Made by a program: the position numbers and the translations under genes
Part shown: in pieces, positions 43,134 to 51,295 of the stretch
Position numbering within the stretch: position 1 is the stretch's first letter
Layout of the letters: every line of letters begins with the position of its first letter
The notes under the pieces: generated by a model
What the model saw: the letters and a program-made list of their open reading frames with translations, nothing else
What the model was told of the DNA's origin: nothing
Databases searched by the model: none
From: Cognatishimia sp. SS12
GTDB lineage: Bacteria > Pseudomonadota > Alphaproteobacteria > Rhodobacterales > Rhodobacteraceae
NCBI RefSeq assembly: GCF_028369055.1
Contig: NZ_JAQNCZ010000006.1
Coordinates: forward strand, 124,001-188,000
Direction: 5' to 3'
Length of the DNA stretch: 64,000 bases

Positions 43134-44441
43134 TTAGCGCAGGGCGCTGCGCAGGTTCTGGAATACTTCTTCATTCAGCAGCGTGACGGTGTTTTCTTCC
43201 GCCAACTCTGCCGCAACGCTGGGCACTTCGGGTGCAGCGGCCTGTTCCACCTCGATCGGGGCCGGGGCCGGCTCTGCCGCAGGGGCCGGGGTATCGGCCC
43301 GCATCGGCGCGGCCTCGGGCGCAGCGGGTTTCTCATAAGCCAGCAGCACTTCGATGCGGCGGTTTGAGGCATCGTTGGGGGCCTCGGGTTTCAGCAATTG
43401 CGTGTCAGCCATGCCTGAAACACGAGTGATCCGTTCATGGGGCACGCCGCTTTGCAGCAGCACCCGGCGCATCGCATTGGCGCGATCGGACGACAGATCC
43501 CAGTTGTCATAGGCCTTGCGGTTGCTAAATGGCACAGCGTCGGTATGACCGGAAATCACCATGTTGTTGGGCAGTTCCGTGAGGGATTGGCCCAACAGCG
43601 CCATCAGTTTCTGTGTCGCAGGGGTCAGCGTGGTGCTGCCGCTGGCAAACATCGGCTGTCCCTGTTGGTCGATAATCTGGATCAGCAGGCCTTCTGGTGT
43701 CTTTTCAAACATCAGGTTTTGCTGCAGTGGCGCAAGGTCCGGGCTGGCCTGCATGGCCTGCAGGATTTCGGCCTTCATTTCTTCAAAGCGCTGGATGTCC
43801 GCCGCGTGGTCCGGGTGGTTGTTATCCACATCCCCGGCTGCGTTCAGCGTTGCGTCGGGCGTCATCTTGTCCGCGTCTGCGGCCGCCTCCGCCTGAGATT
43901 GCAGCTGCGCAGCGCCGCCGATTTGCTCTGGGTCTTGGCCATCGCTGACCTCGGTCGCCTGACCCGAAGCGGTGTCGTTGGTCACGGCATCGGCTTTGGT
44001 TTCTGCCAGCATCACAGCGCTGGCCGCGCCACCGGCCGGATTCTCATGGTGGCCTTCTTGGCTGCCTTTTTTGGTCTGTTCAGGGTCCGAGGTTGGGGTG
44101 GTGTCCATCACTTCCCATTTGGCAGGGGAGGGATCGTCCACTTCACCAAATTCTGCGCCGCGCGCCACGGTGGAGCCGTTGGAAGCAGTCAAGGTGCCGG
44201 GCGGGCCAAGCGTGGCCCCATCCAGAACACCGCTGCCGCCGGGCAGAGTCGCATTGGTGAAATACTCGGCAATGCCGCGCAGTTTTTGTTCGTCCGAAGA
44301 AGACAAGATCCACATCAGCAGGAAAAACGCCATCATCGCGGTCATGAAGTCCGCATAGGCCACTTTCCACGCGCCGCCGTGGTGGCCGCCAGCTTCAATG
44401 ATTTCGACTTTGCGAATGATATTAACTGTAGCGTCTGCCAT
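43134..44441 (-). CDS. motB: Flagellar stator protein MotB
   Basis: 435 residues from the ATG at 44441 (GAGG eight bases upstream). N-terminal membrane segment with the MotB plug and ion-binding Asp in 'KVAYADFMTAMMAFFLLMWI', a long acidic low-complexity linker (about 75-235), an OmpA-like peptidoglycan-binding domain ('VISGHTDAVPFSNRKAYDNW', 'LSSDRANAMRRVLLQSGVP', 'SNRRIEVLL') and a Pro/Ala/Glu-rich tail of about 75 residues. The extended linker and tail make it longer than enteric MotB (about 308). A perfect CtrA-type box lies 111 bp upstream. Confidence 0.92.
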   Translation of the reverse strand: MADATVNIIRKVEIIEAGGHHGGAWKVAYADFMTAMMAFFLLMWILSSSDEQKLRGIAEYFTNATLPGGSGVLDGATLGPPGTLTASNGSTVARGAEFGEVDDPSPAKWEVMDTTPTSDPEQTKKGSQEGHHENPAGGAASAVMLAETKADAVTNDTASGQATEVSDGQDPEQIGGAAQLQSQAEAAADADKMTPDATLNAAGDVDNNHPDHAADIQRFEEMKAEILQAMQASPDLAPLQQNLMFEKTPEGLLIQIIDQQGQPMFASGSTTLTPATQKLMALLGQSLTELPNNMVISGHTDAVPFSNRKAYDNWDLSSDRANAMRRVLLQSGVPHERITRVSGMADTQLLKPEAPNDASNRRIEVLLAYEKPAAPEAAPMRADTPAPAAEPAPAPIEVEQAAAPEVPSVAAELAEENTVTLLNEEVFQNLRSALR

Positions 44442-44551
44442 ATCTCTTGCCTCGTGATCGCCGGTTGGCCCGGCTTTTCCACCCACGCGCTTCTGCGCAT
44501 TATTGGTCAGGATGAGATATGAACAGCAACAATGCCCTCAGAAGGGCGCGA

Positions 44552-44566
44552 TTAAGTCAAGATTAA
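44552..44566. promoter_or_regulatory. CtrA-type box TTAA-N7-TTAA
   Basis: TTAA-GTCAAGA-TTAA in the motB-mucR gap, upstream of motB. It also sits 25 bp past the mucR stop codon, but orientation suits motB. Confidence 0.65.
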
Positions 44567-44590
44567 GGCAGGGGAAACCCCGCGCGGGCA

Positions 44591-45070
44591 TTAGCGCGCA
44601 GGGGTGGTCTCTTCCAGGCCGGCGTCGCGGCTGTATTTGCCAAGGCCGACCTCTTTGGCATAGGCGGCTTTGCGATCCGAATAGCTGGGGGCAACCAGCG
44701 GCATGGTTTCCGGCAGGCCAAAAGCCTTTCGGTAATCATCTTCGCTGAGCCCGTGTTCGGCATTCAGGTGGCGTTTGAGCATGGTGAAACCACGCCCGCA
44801 GCAGAGGCAAAACACTTTGTCCTCTGTCACCGCCTGGTCCAGCGGTAGGGCCGGGGTCATGCTGGCGCTTGCCGCGATTTTTACGGCGGCGGATGCGGTT
44901 TGGGTGTCAGCTTGCGGTTGGGCCGCGCCAAAAATCGGCATCAGGCGGCGCGCAAGCTCCACGATATTCTCGGTGGAGGCATCCCCCCGTTGGGCATAAG
45001 CCGCCACAACCTGTGCAACAGCGTTGCTGATATCTTTGTTGTAAGTATCCATGTTCTTTTCTACAGCCAT
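44591..45070 (-). CDS. MucR/Ros-family zinc-finger transcriptional regulator
   Basis: 159 residues from the ATG at 45070 (AGGA eight bases upstream); the open frame continues to 45169 but without such a site. MucR family C-terminal domain: C-x2-C ... H-x4-H zinc finger in 'CLCCGRGFTMLKRHLNAEHG' followed by 'LSEDDYRKAFGLP' and 'APSYSDRKAAYAKEVGLGKY'. MucR/Ros proteins bind AT-rich DNA and control motility and exopolysaccharide genes. A MucR-like protein in the flagellar cluster has been linked to motility in Silicibacter. The upstream region carries TATATATAG and CAAGAATAG (45122), possible autoregulatory sites. Confidence 0.9.
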   Translation of the reverse strand: MAVEKNMDTYNKDISNAVAQVVAAYAQRGDASTENIVELARRLMPIFGAAQPQADTQTASAAVKIAASASMTPALPLDQAVTEDKVFCLCCGRGFTMLKRHLNAEHGLSEDDYRKAFGLPETMPLVAPSYSDRKAAYAKEVGLGKYSRDAGLEETTPAR

Positions 45071-45223
45071 GGTTTTTGTCCTGTCTCGCGACGCACTATA
45101 TATAGAAACATGCGTATGTGTCAAGAATAGCGCGGTTTGTCCTTGGTTGCGGGATGGCAAAAAACTCAAGAAATACTTGGGGTTGAGCGTTTCGCCGGGC
45201 CTCCTCAGCGTTTGGTTGCACTT

Positions 45224-45247
45224 GGTACGGGGTCAGACCCCGTGCCC
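45224..45247. repeat. GGGGTCAGACCCC palindrome
   Basis: Inverted repeat with core ACGGGGTC-A-GACCCCGT (45227-45243) between mucR and the 86-residue ORF, just past the latter's stop. The core is a widespread REP-like sequence in Proteobacteria; it may also serve as a terminator, although no T-run follows. Confidence 0.5.
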
Positions 45248-45251
45248 CAGA

Positions 45252-45512
45252 TCAATGAATAACGCGCGCGCCATGCGCCCGGTTTTTCACGTGCCGGGGC
45301 TGCGCCGCACCTGTTTGTGATACGTCGCCATGGGGCAAGTCCGTCGCGGGTCCGGCGGAATTTGCGGTCAAAGTGCCAAGTACGGCCTGCGCGGAGTGTA
45401 ACACCGCTTGCAGATACGGATCACGCTGCGCGGTGGCGCGCAGCTCTGAAATCCGCTCTGCCGCTGCCAAGGCGGCCTGATGGCCGTCAAGATGCGTCAG
45501 GGATCCAGCCAT
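45252..45512 (-). CDS. Small protein of unknown function
   Basis: 86 residues. The ATG at 45512 has GGAG eight bases upstream, which supports a real gene. N-terminal half is helical ('HLDGHQAALAAAERISELRA', 'DPYLQAVLHSAQAVLGTL'); the rest is low complexity. No signal peptide or membrane helix; no family recognised. It lies between mucR and the OmpR-type regulator in the flagellar regulatory segment. Confidence 0.5.
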   Translation of the reverse strand: MAGSLTHLDGHQAALAAAERISELRATAQRDPYLQAVLHSAQAVLGTLTANSAGPATDLPHGDVSQTGAAQPRHVKNRAHGARVIH

Positions 45513-45785
45513 TGCTGTTTCTCCATTCTGAGAGGTTCCAGGTGCATTCTGCTACCTGCTCACAAGGATATTGGTCCTTGGGTTAATTTTTTGCCAACGT
45601 TTGCCAATAAAGAACAAAAAATGGTTAAAGCGCGGTTTTTCTTTCCCTGAGAAACAGTGTTCTTGCAGTTCTGTGCGCGATGTCATCAGTGTTATGCAAA
45701 TTTTCCGGGGGCGCTTTGCCGGGGCAGACGCTACACTGCGGCCAAATTCTCGATTCGAGCGCAGATTCAGACAGCCAGGTAAGAC

Positions 45786-46487
45786 ATGCAGGCCAAAGCT
45801 CCTTTTGCCATCATCATTGATTCTGATCCCGGTGTGGCGCTGTCCTTGCGCTATCTGTTTACCGTGATCTGCGGGCTGAGCTGCGAGGTTTGCCTGACCA
45901 AGGACGAGGCGGACGCGCTGTTTGATCACAGCGCCGCGCCCGAGATTGTGATTGTCGGCCGAATGGCGGGGCGGGCCGCGTTGCTTGCGCATCTTTCGGC
46001 TGTTCTGCCGTCGTTTCTTCTGGCCATCGACCGCGAGGAGTCGCCGCAAGAAGCAGAGGACGCTTTTCTTGCCGGGGCGGATGATGTTGTGCGCTATCCT
46101 TTCTCACTGCGGGCGCTGGCCCTGCGGCTGCGCGCGCGCATTGGCATGCTGGACACCGCGCAGGGGCGGGCGATTTTGCAGGATCGGTCCAACTGGAATT
46201 CCGGGGCTTATATTGCCCAACATGCAAATTTGACCGCAGCAGAGGCACAAATTGCCCATATCTTGATGAGCCGGAATGGCGAGATTGTGACCCGCGATGA
46301 GCTGTCTTACGCGATTGACGATCGGCCGTGGGACTATGGCGACCGTAAATTTGATGTGCATATCGCCAAGATCCGCAAAAAGCTGACCCAGGTGTTTGGG
46401 GCGCATGTCACCGTGACAACCGTGCGCTCCGTTGGGTACGAATTGCGACTGGATCGGGCGGCTTTGGAACAGTTGCTGGCGGCATAA
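45786..46487 (+). CDS. OmpR-type regulator with a receiver lacking the phosphoacceptor Asp
   Basis: 233 residues. The N-terminal receiver-like domain keeps the acidic pair ('IIIDSDPG', 11-14) but has Gly58 where the phosphoacceptor Asp should be ('EIVIVGRMAG') and 'RYPF' instead of the conserved SKPF-type Lys. The C-terminal winged helix is a good OmpR type ('LTAAEAQIAHILMSRNGEIV', 'DRKFDVHIAKIRKKLTQVFG', 'VRSVGYELRL'). It probably binds DNA without phosphorylation. Location in the cluster suggests a flagellar class regulator. Confidence 0.82.
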   Translation: MQAKAPFAIIIDSDPGVALSLRYLFTVICGLSCEVCLTKDEADALFDHSAAPEIVIVGRMAGRAALLAHLSAVLPSFLLAIDREESPQEAEDAFLAGADDVVRYPFSLRALALRLRARIGMLDTAQGRAILQDRSNWNSGAYIAQHANLTAAEAQIAHILMSRNGEIVTRDELSYAIDDRPWDYGDRKFDVHIAKIRKKLTQVFGAHVTVTTVRSVGYELRLDRAALEQLLAA

Positions 46488-46830
46488 ACCTTTGTTCTAA
46501 AGCGGCCGTTTTGCCGTAAATCTTCTGTCAAGTGGGGTTTTTGTAAATTCTGGACCCATAGGGGTAAGGGCTGATCACAGCTTGGTGATACCACAAGAGG
46601 TTGTGGATAACTTTTGATCGCTCCCCACATGTTGCCATTCCCCTGCGTTTCAAGGTGATTTGGCGAGCGTAACGGTAATATTACAACTTGGACCTGTTCT
46701 AAATCTCGCCCTGAGACCGATTTGCGACTTATGGGAGAGTGCACTCAATTTTACAAAGAGGTAATTCTCCTTTCCCGGGAAACAGATTACGCTGTTAATG
46801 AGACTGATATATGGCCTGGGGGAATATATA
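46488..46830. other. Intergenic region upstream of unknown gene
   Basis: 343 bp without a convincing gene. Two elements stand out: a perfect DnaA box TGTGGATAA (46602-46610) and a 12-bp palindrome TTTCCCGGGAAA (46771-46782). An ATG at 46798 extends the next ORF but lacks a ribosome binding site. Confidence 0.5.
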
Positions 46831-47274
46831 GTGGAACGTCGCGAATTGGCCGCCCAAATCTGGGGTGGTGCTATCTCTGAAGAAGAAACCAAAATCGTAT
46901 CGCCGCTCTGTGGTGTGTTGGGCTCTTTGATGAATGCGCCTGTGATCCCGCTGGCGTTGCAGAGCGACGGGGCCTTGCCGCATGCGTTCCTTGAAGCGAC
47001 CGAAGTGCTGCCTGGCGTGAGTCTGGGTGACATGCTGGCCGAAGAGCTCGCGCTCGACATCCCCTATGGCGCGGTGATCCTGCTGCAGCCACGCGGTTTT
47101 GCCTGTGTGCAGGATTATTCCGGTGCCAAACTGGGCGAAATTCTGGGTCAGGTCGTTCTGAATATGTCGCAGGAAAGCCGTCTGGCCGACGCCGATGCCG
47201 CCGAGTTTGAGCATTTGGGCGCTCTGGCGCAGGCAACAGGTGTGATGGTCCCTGGGGCGTCGCGCCTGCAATAA
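46831..47274 (+). CDS. Conserved-looking protein of unknown function
   Basis: 147 residues from the GTG at 46831, which has GGGGGA eight bases upstream (start at the ATG 46798 would add 11 residues). Compact soluble protein, mixed helix and strand ('PLCGVLGSLMNAPVIPLALQ', 'LDIPYGAVILLQPRGFACVQ'), no signal peptide. No family recognised. It lies just upstream of the CtrA-box-linked sigma factor within the flagellar cluster. Confidence 0.55.
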   Translation: MERRELAAQIWGGAISEEETKIVSPLCGVLGSLMNAPVIPLALQSDGALPHAFLEATEVLPGVSLGDMLAEELALDIPYGAVILLQPRGFACVQDYSGAKLGEILGQVVLNMSQESRLADADAAEFEHLGALAQATGVMVPGASRLQ

Positions 47275-47305
47275 TCGGTTAACCTATTGGCAACGCTGGG
47301 CTGAT

Positions 47306-47320
47306 TTAATTCGGCGTTAA
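47306..47320. promoter_or_regulatory. CtrA-type box TTAA-N7-TTAA
   Basis: TTAA-TTCGGCG-TTAA, 76 bp upstream of the RpoH-like sigma factor gene. Suggests CtrA control of this sigma factor and thus of the following fliK-flgD genes. Confidence 0.68.
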
Positions 47321-47396
47321 TCACATTTATCTTTGCGTATCCTTGTTGCTGTGATCTTGTAATCCTTAACGAAACATAGATTTCGCGAGGCAGGAC

Positions 47397-48083
47397 ATGG
47401 TTATTTCTTATGCGGCGGCGCTGAAAGCGCCGATGCTTGATAGTGTGCAGGAGCGCAGGTTGATCACGAAATGGCAGGCACAGCGGGACCGGGCAGCCAT
47501 GCAGGCGCTTGTGACGTCGCATGCGCGCCAAGTGCATGCCTGCGTGCGGCGGATCAATCGCACCCCTGATCACCAAGAGGATCTTTTGGCCGAAGGGCTC
47601 ATTGGGCTCATTCAGGCGGCAGATCGCTTTGATCTTTCGCGCGACACGCGGTTTTCAACTTATGCCCAGTGGTGGGTGCAGAACTACGTGCGTGCGGCCA
47701 ATGCGCGACTGAGGTCGGTTATTGATACCCCCAGTAACGCCAGATCGCTGGCGATACACGATTTTCATGGCGCGGAGGAGGGCGAAGGCACGCTTGAAGA
47801 TTCCTTGGCCAGCGACGATCCAACACCGGAAGAGGCCACATTAGCACGGGCGCATAAGCGTGAGCTGCGCCAGCTAATGGCCGCCGCTTTGACAGATCTT
47901 GGCGCGACAGAGCAGGACATTGTCATTGCGCGCAATTTGCGGCAAACGCCAGAGCCCCTAGAGGATTTGGCCCAGCGTTTGGGGATGGGCCGTGATCGTC
48001 TGCGCCAGATTGAACGCCGGGCCTTGTCTCGATTGAAATACGCTCTTCTGGCGCGCGGTGTCACCACTGCGCGGATGGTTTGA
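47397..48083 (+). CDS. RpoH-like alternative sigma factor of the flagellar cluster
   Basis: 228 residues; GAGG six bases before the ATG. Sigma-70 region 2 is clear ('DLLAEGLIGLIQAADRFDLS', 'TRFSTYAQWWVQNYVRAANA') and most resembles RpoH; region 4 follows ('LGATEQDIVIARNLRQTPEP', 'DLAQRLGMGRDRLRQIERRA'). It is shorter than RpoH (about 295) because the N-terminus is reduced. Not FliA: it lacks the FliA region 2 pattern. Its stop is two bases before the fliK ATG, so it is in one operon with fliK and flgD. A flagellar-specific sigma factor is the likely role, by inference. Confidence 0.85.
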   Translation: MVISYAAALKAPMLDSVQERRLITKWQAQRDRAAMQALVTSHARQVHACVRRINRTPDHQEDLLAEGLIGLIQAADRFDLSRDTRFSTYAQWWVQNYVRAANARLRSVIDTPSNARSLAIHDFHGAEEGEGTLEDSLASDDPTPEEATLARAHKRELRQLMAAALTDLGATEQDIVIARNLRQTPEPLEDLAQRLGMGRDRLRQIERRALSRLKYALLARGVTTARMV

Positions 48084-48085
48084 TC

Positions 48086-49351
48086 ATGAATATCTCTGGT
48101 AATCCTTTGCTCTCTTTGCTCGGCGGCGCACCCGCAGCCGAGGCGGGCACCATTGCCGGGCTGGCCTCGGCGCAGAGCGGGTTTGGCGCGATGGTTGCGG
48201 CACAGGCCCAAAGTGCGGCGCAGTTGGTACAGGGACCCAAGGCAGATCTACCTCTGGAGAAGATCGCAGGCCTGTTTCAAAAGATTGAAACGATCCTGAA
48301 CAAATTGCTGCCAAAGGATGAGAGCGCAGCGGTGCCCACCGCAGAAGAGGCAGGCGAGGCGCTGGTCGCGCTTGCGGATGTGTTGGGTACGTTGAACACC
48401 GAAACCAAGGGCAAGTTGTTTGAGCAGTTCAAACAGAGCCTTAGCGCGCTGCAAACGTCTGGCGAAATCGAAAGCACCCCATTGTCGGGCACGGAGCTTG
48501 TGGCCGCGCTGGTTGAAATTGCGCGCGTCGTCAAACGCGACGTTGCCGCCTTGGTGAAATCGGACGGCGCGCTGAATATCGAGGCGATCGCGCGGGTTAT
48601 GCCCCAGATTGCGCAGGCTCAGGCAACGCTCAGCGCGGCAACGCAGACCGGCGTTGCGCCGCTGGGTGACATCGCTGTGGCCCCGGGCGAGACCACCGAA
48701 GCGCTCGCCGAGGAACCTGTGCTGTCACACAAGGCGCAATCGGTCCTTTCGGCGATCATGTCCAATGCGCAGCAGAGCGCAACGGGCGCAGCGCAAATGG
48801 TGCAAAACGGCGTGCCTTTCGCGGAGCTTCCAAAAGAGTTGATCCCGGTTGTGCCCCATGAAATTGCGGCGCTGGTCTCCGAGGCTCCAGAGGGCGTGCA
48901 ATCGACCCAAGCTGCGCAGTCGGCCCAGGCCGCGCGCGCCAATGAGGCAACAGCGCCACGGTTTGCCACGGCGTTGATGAACCAGGTGCGCGGCGTCGAA
49001 TTTCGCGAAGGCGTCACCAAGATTGAGCTGACCCCACGCGGGCTGGGAAATATCGAGATCGAGCTTAAGACGAGTTCCGATGGTGCCTTGTCCGTGGTGG
49101 TGCGTGCCGAAAACGCCCATGTTCTGAACAGCTTGCGTGAAGAGCGCAGCCTGCTTGCGGATGCGATTGCCGGTGCGGGCGAAAGCTCTGTCGAGTTTCA
49201 GGAATATGAAAAACCCGATCAGCAGGGCCAGGGGCGCGATGGCGGATATTCTGGCTCTGGGGGCCAGGGCGCTGAGGTCGCTGACTCCGCCGCACCAGAC
49301 ACGGCACCCACGGCCACCATTGGTGGCGGCCATTTGGATATGATGACGTAA
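48086..49351 (+). CDS. fliK: Flagellar hook-length control protein FliK
   Basis: 421 residues from the ATG at 48086 (two bases after the sigma factor stop). A long Ala/Gln-rich N-terminal region serves as the ruler. The C-terminal Flg_hook domain has 'VEFREGVTKIELTPRGLGNI', 'EIELKTSSDGALSVVVRAEN' and 'VLNSLREERSLLADAIAGAG'. FliK switches export specificity when the hook is complete. Followed by flgD, the hook cap. Confidence 0.9.
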   Translation: MNISGNPLLSLLGGAPAAEAGTIAGLASAQSGFGAMVAAQAQSAAQLVQGPKADLPLEKIAGLFQKIETILNKLLPKDESAAVPTAEEAGEALVALADVLGTLNTETKGKLFEQFKQSLSALQTSGEIESTPLSGTELVAALVEIARVVKRDVAALVKSDGALNIEAIARVMPQIAQAQATLSAATQTGVAPLGDIAVAPGETTEALAEEPVLSHKAQSVLSAIMSNAQQSATGAAQMVQNGVPFAELPKELIPVVPHEIAALVSEAPEGVQSTQAAQSAQAARANEATAPRFATALMNQVRGVEFREGVTKIELTPRGLGNIEIELKTSSDGALSVVVRAENAHVLNSLREERSLLADAIAGAGESSVEFQEYEKPDQQGQGRDGGYSGSGGQGAEVADSAAPDTAPTATIGGGHLDMMT

Positions 49352-49361
49352 GGGGATTGCC

Positions 49362-50042
49362 ATGGCATTGGCACCGATCACAGGCCAGAGCGGCGCGGCG
49401 CAAGGCGCGGGCAGCGATAGTGCAAATTCTCTGTCGCAGCTGGGCGAAGATTATACCCGCTTTCTGACATTGCTGACCGCGCAGGTGCAGCATCAGGATC
49501 CGCTTGCCCCGATGGACGCAACGCAGTTCGTTTCGCAACTGGCGCAGCTGAGCCAGGTGGAGCAAGCGGTGAAATCCAACAGCAATCTTGAATCTCTCGG
49601 GGCGCAGATGGGCTCGCTGCTCGCGGTCTCGGGCGCGGATATGCTGGGCCGCGAGGTGACGGTGTCGTCCAGTCAGATGACGCTGAGCAATGGCGTGGTT
49701 GATGGCTATTACAACGTTGATGAAGGGGCCACGCAGGTGACGGCCACGATCACCGATCCGGTGGGGCAGGTGGTGCGCAAGCTGACGGGGCTGTCAACGG
49801 ATGCATCGTCATTGCAGAAAATCGATTGGGATGGTCTGGACGAATACGGCAACCCGGTGCTGGATGGCACATATACTGTGACGGTAACGGCGCGGCGCGG
49901 TGAGGACGACCCGGTCGGGGCCTATACCTATCGCAAAGCCGAAGTGCAGGAGGTTCTGTTCACCGAAGGGCAGAATTATTTCAAACTGACCGGCGATGAA
50001 ACCATCCCAGCCGAGGCGGTGCTGGCAGCCAGCGCAGGTTAA
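49362..50042 (+). CDS. flgD: Flagellar hook cap assembly protein FlgD
   Basis: 226 residues; typical FlgD length. The N-terminal motif 'DYTRFLTLLTAQVQHQDPLA' with 'PMDATQFVSQLAQLSQVEQA' is diagnostic, followed by the FlgD Ig-like/tudor region ('DWDGLDEYGNPVLDGTYTVT' apart from the first residue). FlgD caps the growing hook. 11 bp after fliK. The last codons overlap the convergent fliL-like gene by four bases. Confidence 0.94.
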   Translation: MALAPITGQSGAAQGAGSDSANSLSQLGEDYTRFLTLLTAQVQHQDPLAPMDATQFVSQLAQLSQVEQAVKSNSNLESLGAQMGSLLAVSGADMLGREVTVSSSQMTLSNGVVDGYYNVDEGATQVTATITDPVGQVVRKLTGLSTDASSLQKIDWDGLDEYGNPVLDGTYTVTVTARRGEDDPVGAYTYRKAEVQEVLFTEGQNYFKLTGDETIPAEAVLAASAG

Positions 50043-50509
50043 TTTCGCAGCGAACGTTCGGCGTGAAATTCATTGATGCGCCCGGTGCGCACCGATTGGA
50101 ACCGCAAATGCAATTTGCGCACAATGTCTTCGGCCAGCAGGGCCTGATCAATATTGACCTCTTCCCCCGGTTCTAGCCAAAGCGAGCTTTCGGCCATATC
50201 CGAAATGATTGACACTGTGGCGTCGCGCAGCCGCGTGCGCCCGCTGGCCCCATTCAGACGCTCAAAATTTGACGCCCCGGCGATATAAACGTCGATGTCC
50301 ATCAAGAGGTGCAGAATGCTGTGGGGTTGCAGCACTTGCACCGTGAATTTGCCGATCGGCATTTTGTAGAGGATCTCTTCTTTCGTGACATGCGCTTTGA
50401 CCGCGGCAGGTTCCGGTGCCGGCGGTTCCGGTGCCAGCATTTGCCCGGCGAAATAGCCTGCCGGGCCCAGTAGGATGGGCCCGAGCAGTATGAGAAGCAG
50501 TTTTTTCAT
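50039..50509 (-). CDS. FliL-like membrane protein, second copy
   Basis: 156 residues with an N-terminal membrane helix ('LLLILLGPILLGPAGYFAGQ'), a Pro-rich linker and a periplasmic domain ('GKFTVQVLQPHSILHLLMDI', 'LRDATVSIISDMAESSLWLE', 'ALLAEDIVRKLHLRFQS'). Weakly FliL-like. In rhizobial loci fliL follows flgH, and this gene directly follows flgH here, which supports the call. It differs strongly from the FliL at 8.5 kb, so the cell may have two stator-associated proteins. Confidence 0.6.
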   Translation of the reverse strand: MKKLLLILLGPILLGPAGYFAGQMLAPEPPAPEPAAVKAHVTKEEILYKMPIGKFTVQVLQPHSILHLLMDIDVYIAGASNFERLNGASGRTRLRDATVSIISDMAESSLWLEPGEEVNIDQALLAEDIVRKLHLRFQSVRTGRINEFHAERSLRN

Positions 50510-50518
50510 CTCATGGGG

Positions 50519-51295
50519 TCAATATGGCAGGATTACATCTAGGAAATCTTCGCCATAGCGCGGTTGCTGCACCACGGTCAGCTGTCCCCGCCCGCCATAG
50601 GCGATGCGTGCCTCGGCGATTTTGTCATAAGCGACCGTGTTGGCGGTGCTGATGTCCTCGGGGCGAATGATCCCGGCGACGCGCAATTCGCGCAGTTCCT
50701 GATTGACCTTAACTTCCTGACGTCCGGCGATCACGAAATTGCCGTTGGGCAGTTCTTTCAGAATGATGGCCGCGATGCGCAGATTGATCGCTTCGTTCCG
50801 TTTTATGGTGCCGGCCCCGCCTGAGCTGGAGGTGTTGCCAAGGTCGACGATATTGCCGCCGGTTGGCAGATCAGAGGCGCTGATGCCGGGCAGGATGCTG
50901 GCAATTTTGCCGCCATAGCCCAAGAACGACGGATCTTGCACCGCCTGTGAGGATGACCGCGAGCGTTCTGATTCATTTTTGAGCGAGGCATCGTCGTCAA
51001 TATTGATCACCACGGTCAGAATGTCCCCAACCGCCTGCGCGCGCTGGTCATCAAAGAAACTGCTGGTGCCGCGACTCCAAAGGCTGGAGGCTTCGGCGCG
51101 TTTGGGGCGGCTGTGCGGTTGGGTGGGCGGCAGCGGAACGCTGACGCGGTTCACTTCGGGCACCAGCTGCGGATCCATTTCGTTAAACGCCGGATTGCGG
51201 TGTTCTTTGTAGTTCTGGGTACAGCCAGCGACGGCCAGCGTCGCCAACAAAAGCGTGGTTCCAGAAATCCGAAAGGCAGAGAAAGAGCGGGTCAA
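50519..51295 (-). CDS. flgH: Flagellar L-ring protein FlgH
   Basis: 258 residues. Lipoprotein signal peptide with lipobox 'LAVAGC'. Typical FlgH blocks: 'SLWSRGTSSFFDDQRAQAVG', 'DILTVVINIDDDASLKNESE', 'NGNFVIAGRQEVKVNQELRE' and 'LRVAGIIRPEDISTANTVAY'. Forms the outer-membrane ring around the rod. Overlaps flgA by four bases, in operon flgF-flgG-flgA-flgH-fliL2. Confidence 0.95.
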   Translation of the reverse strand: MTRSFSAFRISGTTLLLATLAVAGCTQNYKEHRNPAFNEMDPQLVPEVNRVSVPLPPTQPHSRPKRAEASSLWSRGTSSFFDDQRAQAVGDILTVVINIDDDASLKNESERSRSSSQAVQDPSFLGYGGKIASILPGISASDLPTGGNIVDLGNTSSSGGAGTIKRNEAINLRIAAIILKELPNGNFVIAGRQEVKVNQELRELRVAGIIRPEDISTANTVAYDKIAEARIAYGGRGQLTVVQQPRYGEDFLDVILPY

